NCBI RefSeq assembly: GCF_002709775.1
Contig: NZ_PAQR01000063.1
Location: 1-33,557 of the forward strand
DNA from: Thalassospira sp.
GTDB lineage: Bacteria > Pseudomonadota > Alphaproteobacteria > Rhodospirillales > Thalassospiraceae
Direction of reading: 5' to 3'
DNA length: 33,557 bases
Part shown: positions 1 to 6,653 of the stretch, piece after piece
How positions within the stretch are numbered: position 1 is the first letter of the stretch
How the letters are laid out: each line of letters begins with the position of its first letter
Notes under the pieces: generated by a model
Told to the model about the DNA's origin: nothing
The model's input: only the letters and a program-made list of their open reading frames with translations
Database searches by the model: none
Translations under genes and position numbers: made by a program

Positions 1-932
1 AATTCATCGGGGCCGCTGTAAACATGCACCAGTTTCTGTTTCGGACAGGGGATCTCAAGCAGGCTATAGCCGCTGCTGGTCATTTCCCCCATGCGCGAGC
101 CGACCAAAATCACAAGATCGCTGTCCTTGATGAATTCGGCCAGCTTCGGATTGATGCCAATACCAACATCGCCAATGAAGTGGCTGTGCGTGTTGGGGAT
201 ATAGTCCTGACAACGGAAGCTTGTCGCGATCGGGATATTGTTACGAAGTGCAAACGATTTAAGGTTTTCAGTCGCTTCGCGGGTCCAGCCGCCACCCCCG
301 ACGATCATGACGGGCTTTGCCGATTTTGAAAGCGCTTCGCGGAAACGCGCGACGTCTTCGGGCGCTGTTTTGGCCTCAACCGGGACATAGGGTTTGGCGT
401 CAGCGACATCAGCACTTGAAGACAGCATGTCTTCGGGAAGCGCCAGCACCACCGGGCCGGGGCGACCGGATGTCGCGATGTGATAGGCGTGGCTGATATA
501 TTCCGGGATGCGGTTGATGTCATCGATCTGCCCGACCCATTTGGCGAGCGGTTCGAACATCTTGCGGTAATCGACTTCCTGAAATGCTTCGCGATCGACC
601 ATGTCCCGACCGATCTGGCCGACAAGAAGGATCATCGGCGTGCTGTCCTGATGGGCAACATGAACACCCGCCGACGCGTTGGTTGCCCCCGGTCCACGGG
701 TGACCATGCAGATGCCCGGTTTGTTGGTCAGCTTGCCATAGGCCTCGGCCATGATGGCAGCCCCGCCTTCCTGACGGCAGATGATCGGATCGATGTCCGG
801 ATGATCGACAAGGCCATCAAGCACGGCAAGATAGCTCTCGCCCGGGACAAGAAAAACGCGTTCGGCCCCGTGCAGGGCCAGTTGATCGACCAGAATGCGT
901 CCGCCGTGGCGCGTTTCTGTTTTCCCGGACAT
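1..932 (-). CDS. ThDP-dependent enzyme, acetolactate synthase-like large subunit (3' end beyond window)
   Basis: This is the N-terminal ~310 codons of a thiamine-diphosphate enzyme of the acetolactate synthase / pyruvate oxidase family; the reading frame stays open to the window edge. It starts at an ATG with GGAG about 11 nt upstream. Residues ~9-170 form the ThDP Pyr domain, with the cofactor-activating glutamate in CRQEGGAA (E55) and the family motif TRGPGATNA. A central Rossmann-like domain follows from about residue 195 (KPVMIVGGGG, later LVILVGSRMGE). The C-terminal diphosphate-binding domain, which would help fix the substrate, is outside the window. No small regulatory subunit gene is visible upstream, so a catabolic ThDP enzyme (oxalyl-CoA decarboxylase, benzoylformate decarboxylase, glyoxylate carboligase-like) is as likely as biosynthetic IlvB. 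The family is sure; the reaction is not. Confidence 0.85.
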   Translation of the reverse strand, partial: MSGKTETRHGGRILVDQLALHGAERVFLVPGESYLAVLDGLVDHPDIDPIICRQEGGAAIMAEAYGKLTNKPGICMVTRGPGATNASAGVHVAHQDSTPMILLVGQIGRDMVDREAFQEVDYRKMFEPLAKWVGQIDDINRIPEYISHAYHIATSGRPGPVVLALPEDMLSSSADVADAKPYVPVEAKTAPEDVARFREALSKSAKPVMIVGGGGWTREATENLKSFALRNNIPIATSFRCQDYIPNTHSHFIGDVGIGINPKLAEFIKDSDLVILVGSRMGEMTSSGYSLLEIPCPKQKLVHVYSGPDE

Positions 933-1170
933 GTTTTAAGAACTCCGTTGCGTGGGGCAAAGTGGGCTTTTTGGCTTATCGGTTTGCCATCTGGTGATGG
1001 CGTAATGGCGATTTCATCATGGAAAACGGGCAAAGGTAAAGACGTCTGATCGGCAAAACAGTGGAAAATCCGACGATATGTGGAGCGGTTCTAAAACCCC
1101 TGCGCTTTTGCCAGAAAATGGCAGAGCATTATGCTGCAGTGCGGCCCATTCGCAGTGAATTCCTGGCGAC

Positions 1171-1731
1171 TTAGAAGTACCTTTCGGCCACACGTACGAT
1201 GTCGCCGGGCATCACGATGGTGGCGAGCGTCGCCGGGATGACGACGCGTGATGCGTCATGTCCGCGCAGAATTTCGATGTCATCCTCATCCCCGCGATAG
1301 GTCAGCCCGCCGCCGACCGCGATGGCATTAAGCACATTCATGCCCGGTACATAGTCATACGACCCCGGTTGATTGACCTCGCCCAAGATGAAAAACGGGC
1401 GGAAGGCGATGATTTCGACCGCGATATCGGGATGGCGCAAATAACCATCGAGATAGGCATCATGGATTTTCTGGCGTGCCTGGTCCGGGGTGAGATTGCG
1501 TACCTCAATTGGCCCGATCAGTGCCAAATTAAGCCGGCCCATGGCATCGACCTTGAACTCGCCCGACAGATCCGGTTCGCCAAACACCGTAACCCGCACC
1601 GTATCACCACTATCCATGACGTAGATGGTCTGGGCCTGCGTGCCGGGCGTGCTCAACAGGGTCAGGGTGAAGATGATCAGCGCCAAAAGGTAACGGGGTG
1701 ATAAGCCGGATATCTGGTTTATCAGGATCAT
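1171..1731 (-). CDS. Short polysaccharide export protein (OPX, Wza/GumB-like)
   Basis: A 186-residue periplasmic polysaccharide export protein. Residues 1-33 are a signal peptide ending TQAQ, with no lipobox cysteine, so it is probably not a lipoprotein. Residues ~36-105 fit the Poly_export domain (SGDTVRVTVFGEPDLSG, DAMGRLNLALIGPIEV), and ~110-180 fit one SLBB beta-grasp domain (FFILGEVNQPGSYDYVPGMNVL, ending PGDIVRVAERYF). It is about half the length of E. coli Wza and lacks the C-terminal amphipathic helix that makes the outer-membrane alpha-barrel. Its ATG directly follows the TAA of the beta-barrel gene (TAAATG, with GGAG inside that gene), so the two are translationally coupled. Inference: it supplies the periplasmic channel and the neighbouring beta-barrel supplies the outer-membrane pore. 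Confidence 0.88.
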   Translation of the reverse strand: MILINQISGLSPRYLLALIIFTLTLLSTPGTQAQTIYVMDSGDTVRVTVFGEPDLSGEFKVDAMGRLNLALIGPIEVRNLTPDQARQKIHDAYLDGYLRHPDIAVEIIAFRPFFILGEVNQPGSYDYVPGMNVLNAIAVGGGLTYRGDEDDIEILRGHDASRVVIPATLATIVMPGDIVRVAERYF

Positions 1732-2940
1732 TTACATCTCCAGCTTGAGGCGGATGTTGCTTTGCAGGCGGTCATAATCCTCGCCTGCGCTGTTTGAGGT
1801 GCGCTGGTCATAGGCAAGGCCGCCTTCGATTTCGGCAAAGCGATTAAGCGCGTATCGCAGGCCAAAGCCAAGGCGATGGGTGCGATCACGCCGCGTGGTC
1901 TGTTGGTAGTTTTCAGAGCTGTAGGCTGCGTTAAGCGAAACCGTGAGCCCGCGACGCAATTCATGGGAAATGCCGGATCCGACTTCAAAAGCCAGAATGC
2001 CACTGGCGCCGGTTTGCGTCGTTTCATGAACGGTGCGCGCAGCATTGAAGGTGATGTTGGTCAGACGGGTAATCGACCAGTCGAAATCACCGCGGAGCGT
2101 GTAATCGGCGATGTTGCCAAAGGCCGGGTCGGCGTAACTTTGGTTCATCCAGCCTGCTGCCAGGTCAGCCGTGATCAGATCGGTCAGATCAAGGCGGATG
2201 CCGCCCAGCAGCTGATAGCCCGAAGAATCACGAATGCGGCCGTCATCGTCGGGGATGCGGTCATATTGCCGCTGGTTGAACGAGACTTCGCCATAGGCTT
2301 CGCGTTTCGGATCAAGCGGGAGCAGAACGCGCAATGTCTCGCGCATCTCAAGGCGATCGCGATCATCATTTCGGATGCGCGATCCGTTGCGCGCGGTGCT
2401 GTCATCAAAGGCCAGCCGACGCAGGGAAAACTGTGATTCGTAATGCAGGCCATCGCTGACATGACGTGCGCCGACTAGGGTGCTGATGTCGTCATAAATC
2501 ACCGGTTCGGTGGCACTGGTTGGGACATCGTTGCTGCCGCGCGGATCGTGGGCGCGTTTTACTTCAATCCCGGCCTCAAGCGATGTCGCGCCGAGATCAA
2601 GGCTGCTTGCCACACTCAGTTCAAGGTCCTGATAGTCGTCACTTGAGGAGTCGGCAAAAAAGCCCAGCTCGCCGCGTGCTGAAAGATGCAGGTGAAATAC
2701 CCGCCAGTCACCCTGCAGGGTCAGACGCGGGGCAAGTGTCGTGATGACATCACTGGTCGGGTTGGTGTCGCTTTGAAAGATGTTGCTGTCATAGCGTGTG
2801 CCGGTCGCAAGCGTTGGTGAGAGTAGAAGTCGTCCCAGACGAAAGCCGCTGACATCATCAGGGTTTTCCATTGCGCGGGCGGTGGCAGGGGGGCTGGCAC
2901 ATAAAAGTGCGACACTGATGGGCAGTAAGTGTTTGCGCAT
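1732..2940 (-). CDS. Outer-membrane beta-barrel protein (BBP2-like), polysaccharide operon
   Basis: A 402-residue outer-membrane protein. The signal peptide covers residues 1 to ~23 (MRKHLLPISVALLCASPPATARA). The rest is alternating polar/apolar beta-strand sequence rich in Asp, Arg and Tyr, with hairpin-like segments (LLSPTLATGTRYDSNIFQ, LGFGLRYALNRFAEIEGGLAYD) and a short C-terminal strand ending LKLEM. This pattern and the early TRYDSNIFQ segment fit the putative beta-barrel porin 2 family found in exopolysaccharide loci. The ATG at 2940 was preferred over an upstream TTG because it overlaps the TGA of the sugar transferase gene (TGATG) and begins a clean signal peptide. It lies between the transferase and OPX genes, which suggests a polymer-export pore. 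The barrel assignment is firm; the transported polymer is unknown. Confidence 0.82.
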   Translation of the reverse strand: MRKHLLPISVALLCASPPATARAMENPDDVSGFRLGRLLLSPTLATGTRYDSNIFQSDTNPTSDVITTLAPRLTLQGDWRVFHLHLSARGELGFFADSSSDDYQDLELSVASSLDLGATSLEAGIEVKRAHDPRGSNDVPTSATEPVIYDDISTLVGARHVSDGLHYESQFSLRRLAFDDSTARNGSRIRNDDRDRLEMRETLRVLLPLDPKREAYGEVSFNQRQYDRIPDDDGRIRDSSGYQLLGGIRLDLTDLITADLAAGWMNQSYADPAFGNIADYTLRGDFDWSITRLTNITFNAARTVHETTQTGASGILAFEVGSGISHELRRGLTVSLNAAYSSENYQQTTRRDRTHRLGFGLRYALNRFAEIEGGLAYDQRTSNSAGEDYDRLQSNIRLKLEM

Positions 2941-3644
2941 CAGGTCAGCCGCCGCGCGCAACGAATACAGGGCTTTGGCCCGTGGCAGAAACGTTGCCCC
3001 GACCGGAGCTGCGCCAGCATCTTGAACGGCAGAGCAAGCGTTCGAAGCAGAATGACGGCATCAAACGCAAGGCTTTGTCGGCGAATATAATCCAGATCGC
3101 AGGCGGTGCGGGCACTCAAGTGATCGGCGTTGCATACCGGGCCGCGCCAGCCCCTGATTTGTGCCAGTCCCGTCATGCCGGGTTTGACCGCCAAACGGTC
3201 GGCATAATCGGGGATGCGGGCGGCAAAGCGGCAATGATCAGCAAGACTGTGCGGGCGCGGCCCGACCAGCGCCATGTCACCGCGCAGCACATTGATAAAT
3301 TGTGGCAATTCATCAAGCCCGGTCATACGCAGGAACAGGGTGAAGCGGTTGGCATGACGCAGAGCATGGGGGGCGAGATCACGCGTGCCTTGATCCTGCA
3401 GGGTGCGGAACTTGAAAATGGTGAAGATCCGGCCATCTTGGCCAACGCGCTTTTGGGTGAAAACCGGATTGGAAAAGCCAAAGCTGGCCAGCAAAAACGC
3501 GATCAGGATCATCATCGGTAAAAGCACCAGCAGACCGATACCTGCCAGCAAACAATCACACAGGCGTCTGACACATCCGTCATGGGCGGAAATCGACCGG
3601 TGAATGGTCGGTCGCGGTTCTGGTGTGTCTGTATCCCCAATCAA
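2940..3644 (-). CDS. Bacterial sugar transferase (polyprenyl-phosphate sugar-1-phosphate transferase)
   Basis: A 234-residue initiating transferase of the WcaJ C-terminal / PglC type. It moves a sugar-1-phosphate onto undecaprenyl phosphate at the inner face of the cytoplasmic membrane, starting repeat-unit synthesis. A single hydrophobic segment (residues ~29-55, CLLAGIGLLVLLPMMILIAF) precedes the catalytic core. Family motifs are present in order: FTQKRVGQDGRIF...KFRT, MTGLDELPQFINVLRGDM, LVGPRPH and KPGMTGLAQIRGWRG. There is no in-frame ATG near the start; a TTG preceded by GGTGAGG eight nt upstream fits the family's N-terminus. The C-terminal tail contains three Cys among basic residues. 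It heads a three-gene operon with overlapping or abutting genes. The sugar specificity cannot be read from sequence. Confidence 0.92.
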   Translation of the reverse strand: MIGDTDTPEPRPTIHRSISAHDGCVRRLCDCLLAGIGLLVLLPMMILIAFLLASFGFSNPVFTQKRVGQDGRIFTIFKFRTLQDQGTRDLAPHALRHANRFTLFLRMTGLDELPQFINVLRGDMALVGPRPHSLADHCRFAARIPDYADRLAVKPGMTGLAQIRGWRGPVCNADHLSARTACDLDYIRRQSLAFDAVILLRTLALPFKMLAQLRSGQRFCHGPKPCIRCARRLT

Positions 3645-3665
3645 CCCGGCTGCCTCACCCCAACA

Positions 3666-3696
3666 GTTAAGACCCTGATATTTCTTAACTCAGGGT
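3666..3696 (-). promoter_or_regulatory. Interleaved inverted repeats upstream of the polysaccharide operon
   Basis: Reading the minus strand, the order is ACCCTGA, GTTAAG, a 5-nt spacer, TCAGGGT, CTTAAC. The 7-nt outer pair and the 6-nt pair are each perfect inverted repeats, but they interleave, so the two hairpins are mutually exclusive. The block ends about 21 nt before the TTG start of the sugar transferase gene and just upstream of its ribosome-binding site. It could be a compound operator or an RNA switch over translation initiation. The repeats are seen directly; the function is inferred. Confidence 0.5.
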
Positions 3697-3778
3697 AGAG
3701 AGATTGGTGGCGTTTTCAAGTTTTTATGGCGTGGGTCTTTGGTCGGATGGGGGGATTTAAACCTGAAATTACAGCGCG

Positions 3779-4747
3779 TTAGCGCAAGGACGGAATGCTT
3801 GAAAGCACGGTTTTCATCAATTGCGGCTGCCGGTTCACACCGGTTTTCGAGAAGATGGTCTTAAGATACGTGCGCGCCGAGGAATGCGAAATGCCGACCA
3901 GTTCTGCGGCCTGATCAAGTGCCAGACCTTCGGCCAGTTTCTGGGTCAGTTTGGCCTCGGACCGGGTCAGGCCAAACAGATCCATCAGATCGTCAATCGC
4001 GGGTGCGCGCTGCTGGGCCGGGTCGACCAGAATGATCATGAAGCTTTGTTTGCCATCGGCCTTTTTGGGCACGCGCCGGATCAGAAGCGAGAGCTTTTCA
4101 CCATCGCGTTCCAGCGAGAAGCTCTGATGGCTGCGCGGCACGGTTTTGCCCGGCGGTGTCAGGAAACCTGCCAATCCTTCGGGGGTGGGATCAATGATCA
4201 GCCGTCCCTGGGATCCGGATTTCACAAGCGAAGATCGACGTAGCACGTCGGCCCCTTGCGAGTTGAGATGCAGGATATTGAGGTTTTCATCCACCGCAAT
4301 CACGCCGAGTTCAAACAGATCAAGGAACTCGGTTGGCAGGGTATCTTCGCTTTGGCCAAGGCGGCTTTTGATTTCCGTATCAATGTCATCAAGCATCGTC
4401 TCAAGCAGGGTCGGCTTGGGATAGAAGCGAAACACACCCAGCTCATTAACCGCAAGCAGGGCTGATTGCAGATCGGCATAACCCGTCAGCATCAGGATCA
4501 AAAGATCCTTGCGGGCTGTGCGCAATTCGGCGGCCAGTTCAAGGCCGGTCATGCCGGGCATGTGGATATCCAGAATGACCGCCGAAATATCCGCATCGGC
4601 GATGATCGCATCGCGCGCGGCAATCGGGTCATTAAGAAAGACGCCCTCCCAGTCCGGACGCAGGCGGCCGAAATTGCGGCGATGGGACGACAGAAGGTTT
4701 TCGTCATCATCAACAAATGCAATCCGCACCGTCTTTTTGGCCGTCAT
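3779..4747 (-). CDS. Response regulator, REC - PAS-like - LuxR HTH
   Basis: A 322-residue DNA-binding response regulator. Residues 7-125 are a receiver domain with acidic pocket FVDDDE, phospho-acceptor D60 (AVILDIHMPG), LTGYAD and the conserved lysine in YPKP. Residues ~145-245 resemble a PAS-type sensory domain (LGVIAVDENLNILHLNSQGADVL). Residues ~255-318 are a LuxR-type helix-turn-helix (LTRSEAKLTQKLAEG, AAELVGISHSSARTYLKTIF). The ATG at 4747 has GGAGGG 8 nt upstream and was preferred over a TTG 18 nt further up. It is divergent from the REC-EAL gene and has no kinase of its own next to it. The presumed partner is the histidine kinase at 6640-8160. An internal PAS between REC and HTH is less common than plain NarL-type regulators and suggests a second input. 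Confidence 0.9.
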   Translation of the reverse strand: MTAKKTVRIAFVDDDENLLSSHRRNFGRLRPDWEGVFLNDPIAARDAIIADADISAVILDIHMPGMTGLELAAELRTARKDLLILMLTGYADLQSALLAVNELGVFRFYPKPTLLETMLDDIDTEIKSRLGQSEDTLPTEFLDLFELGVIAVDENLNILHLNSQGADVLRRSSLVKSGSQGRLIIDPTPEGLAGFLTPPGKTVPRSHQSFSLERDGEKLSLLIRRVPKKADGKQSFMIILVDPAQQRAPAIDDLMDLFGLTRSEAKLTQKLAEGLALDQAAELVGISHSSARTYLKTIFSKTGVNRQPQLMKTVLSSIPSLR

Positions 4748-4762
4748 CAAAAGCGCCCTCCA

Positions 4763-4777
4763 CAAATGGGGATGTTG
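4763..4777 (+). promoter_or_regulatory. Candidate shared regulator site, copy 1
   Basis: CAAATGGGGATGTTG lies in the 152-bp intergenic region between the divergent REC-PAS-LuxR and REC-EAL genes. The same 15-mer with one change occurs on the minus strand at 10021-10035, upstream of the stand-alone REC gene. In both places it points toward the downstream regulator gene. The similarity is seen; binding by a member of the cluster is inferred. Confidence 0.35.
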
Positions 4778-4899
4778 GAGAAAGGTAGTCTGACACTAAT
4801 CTCCGAACCATCAAAGCCTTGCTGTTTGTATAGCACGCATTTCAGCAGGGCTGTTCGAGAAGTTTGTCGCGGTTATCCGCGTTCCGGAGATGTCCATTG

Positions 4900-6084
4900 A
4901 TGGATCAGGTTGAAAAACAGCGCCCCGTCATTCTGATGGTCGATGATGATGAAAAGCTGCTGGCTGCGGTGCGTCGCACCCTGTCGGGCTGCTTTGAATT
5001 CGTCACCCATACAGACGGGCAGGCAGCGCTTGACTGGCTGGCGGAAAACCGTGACCGGACCGATCTGATTATTTCTGATCTGGTGATGCCGGCCCTTGAT
5101 GGCATTTCCTTCCTGAAACAATCGGCCCGCATGGCGCCGAGCATTCATCGCGTGCTTTTGTCGGGTAACGTTTCAAGCCTGTCGCTGCGTGAAGCGATCA
5201 ATCAGGCGATGGTGACACGCGTTCTGGCCAAACCGGTTTCGGTGGCAGCGCTTAAAGAGGCGATTGAACGCATCCTGAATGCGGAAGCAGCCGTCAAAAA
5301 AACCGTTGCCGGTCCGTCGGCCGTGATGGTCAACAACGCAATTGATCGTGCGGATTTCCATACCGTTCTGCAGCCACGTTTTCGTGCCAGCGACCTTGGC
5401 CTGTGCGGGGCAGAGGTTCTGTGTCGCATGCCGACCCTTGAAAAGGAATTTGGCATCGATGAAATCATCGAATCCTGTCAGGACAATCCGGTGATCAACC
5501 GTCTTGGCAGCCAGTTGATGGCGCTGATGGTTGATCAGGCTCCGCGTTACAGTGCGCTTTTGGGCGATGAGGCCAATCTGGCGGTTAATCTTTCTGCCTT
5601 TTCGCTCAAGACGCCGCAGTTCTTTGAGCTGATCATTCGTTTCTACGAAAAGATGCGCATGCGCGGTGTAAAGGTGTCGTTTGAAATTCCCGAGCGCCAA
5701 CTGGTTCCCAATGATCTTGAGATGCTGGCCAATGCGGCCCGGCTGCGCGAACGCGCTATTCCGCTGGTGATTGATGATTTCGGGTCGGGCAACAATTCAC
5801 TCGATCTTCTGCGCCAGGAAGTGTTTGCCGGCATCAAGCTTGATCGCGATCTGGTGCGCGGCACCATGACAGACTTCCTTGATGACGCCTTTGTCGAATG
5901 GATCGCCAAGGTCTGCTCGAAACTGGGTCTGTCGGTTTCGGCCAAGGGCATTGAAAGCGCCAAGGTTGCGGAAAAGCTGCAGGTTTACGGGATTACCGAA
6001 CTGCAGGGCTTCCATCTTGGCGCGCCGATCCCGCTTGAACAATGGGAAGAAACCGCAGGCATGTCTCTGCTTGCTTCCGGCTAG
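4900..6084 (+). CDS. Response regulator REC-EAL, RocR-like, probably catalytically impaired
   Basis: A 394-residue protein. A receiver domain (residues ~8-125; MVDDDEK, phospho-acceptor D60 in IISDLVMP, K111 in AKPV) is joined to a C-terminal EAL domain (residues ~150-385). Most c-di-GMP phosphodiesterase residues remain: E172, N230 (NLS), E262 (FEIPE), D292-D293 (DDFGSG), K313 (IKLD) and Q369 (LQGF). The EAL signature itself reads EVL, and the AEGVE motif reads AKGIE, placing Lys349 where the family has a catalytic Glu. With equal spacing to P. aeruginosa RocR (also REC-EAL), K349 matches the Glu proposed there as general base. It may therefore bind c-di-GMP without hydrolysing it. The ATG at 4900 (GGAG 10 nt upstream) was preferred over a TTG 36 nt earlier. 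It is divergent from the REC-PAS-LuxR gene. Confidence 0.9.
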   Translation: MDQVEKQRPVILMVDDDEKLLAAVRRTLSGCFEFVTHTDGQAALDWLAENRDRTDLIISDLVMPALDGISFLKQSARMAPSIHRVLLSGNVSSLSLREAINQAMVTRVLAKPVSVAALKEAIERILNAEAAVKKTVAGPSAVMVNNAIDRADFHTVLQPRFRASDLGLCGAEVLCRMPTLEKEFGIDEIIESCQDNPVINRLGSQLMALMVDQAPRYSALLGDEANLAVNLSAFSLKTPQFFELIIRFYEKMRMRGVKVSFEIPERQLVPNDLEMLANAARLRERAIPLVIDDFGSGNNSLDLLRQEVFAGIKLDRDLVRGTMTDFLDDAFVEWIAKVCSKLGLSVSAKGIESAKVAEKLQVYGITELQGFHLGAPIPLEQWEETAGMSLLASG

Positions 6085-6164
6085 AAAATATCAATCAAAA
6101 TTCCGGTCGCAGGCATTGAGAAAACACTTGCCCGTGACCACTGTCTATATGCATGTGATGGAGC

Positions 6165-6653
6165 ATGAAAACGATGATGAATAACGCACTTAAATTGATC
6201 GCGGTGGTGATCGCCCTGGTTGGTTTTTATACCGCGCCGGCGATGGCGGGCGGTACGCTTTCTATGACCAATGCCAAGGGTGAAACCGTTCGTGTTTCAA
6301 TGAAGGAACTGATGGATCTGCAGGCCACCGAGATTAATACCTCGACCCAGTGGACCGACGGCGTTCAGAAGTTCCGCGGTGTTGCCTTTGACCTGCTGTT
6401 TGACACCTATGGTCTGGAAGCCGACACCGTGCGTGTCTCGGCACTGAACGACTATAACGTGATGGTTCCGGCCGACGTCCTGCGCAATGACGGTGCCATT
6501 CTGGCCTATCAGCTTAACGATGCCGAGATGTCGGTGCGTGAAAAGGGACCGTTCTGGGTGATCTTCCCGTATGACGCGGATGAACGGTTCAATACCGATA
6601 CCTATTGGGCCTATTCCGTCTGGCAGGTAAAGTCTGTCGATGCAGCGAATTAA
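6165..6653 (+). CDS. Exported protein with molybdopterin-oxidoreductase (SUOX-like) fold, no cysteine
   Basis: A small periplasmic protein (162 aa from this ATG). A signal peptide ends near TAPAMAGG (residue ~30). The mature part resembles the Oxidored_molyb/SUOX-like domain of small exported proteins: KFRGVAFDLLFDTYGL, VRVSALNDYNVMVPADVL, FWVIFPYDAD and a closing WAYSVWQVKSVDA. There is no cysteine anywhere, so the usual thiolate ligand to molybdenum is absent and enzymatic Mo chemistry is unlikely. A GGAG lies too close to the first ATG (1 nt) but about 10 nt before the ATG at 6174, which may be the true start. The 3' end overlaps the histidine kinase gene by 14 nt, so the two are coupled. 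Inference: a periplasmic ligand- or redox-sensing partner of the kinase. The fold call rests on motif recall only. Confidence 0.72.
   Translation: MKTMMNNALKLIAVVIALVGFYTAPAMAGGTLSMTNAKGETVRVSMKELMDLQATEINTSTQWTDGVQKFRGVAFDLLFDTYGLEADTVRVSALNDYNVMVPADVLRNDGAILAYQLNDAEMSVREKGPFWVIFPYDADERFNTDTYWAYSVWQVKSVDAAN

Noticed and set aside
480..1049. Plus-strand open frame of 189 codons opposite the ThDP enzyme gene
   Set aside because: The minus strand carries clear ThDP-enzyme motifs throughout; the plus-strand product has none and no ribosome-binding site.
1111..1140. TGCCA-GAAAA-TGGCA and AGCATAATGCT small palindromes after the OPX gene
   Set aside because: Short AT-containing stems with no T-run on the minus strand; too weak to call a terminator.
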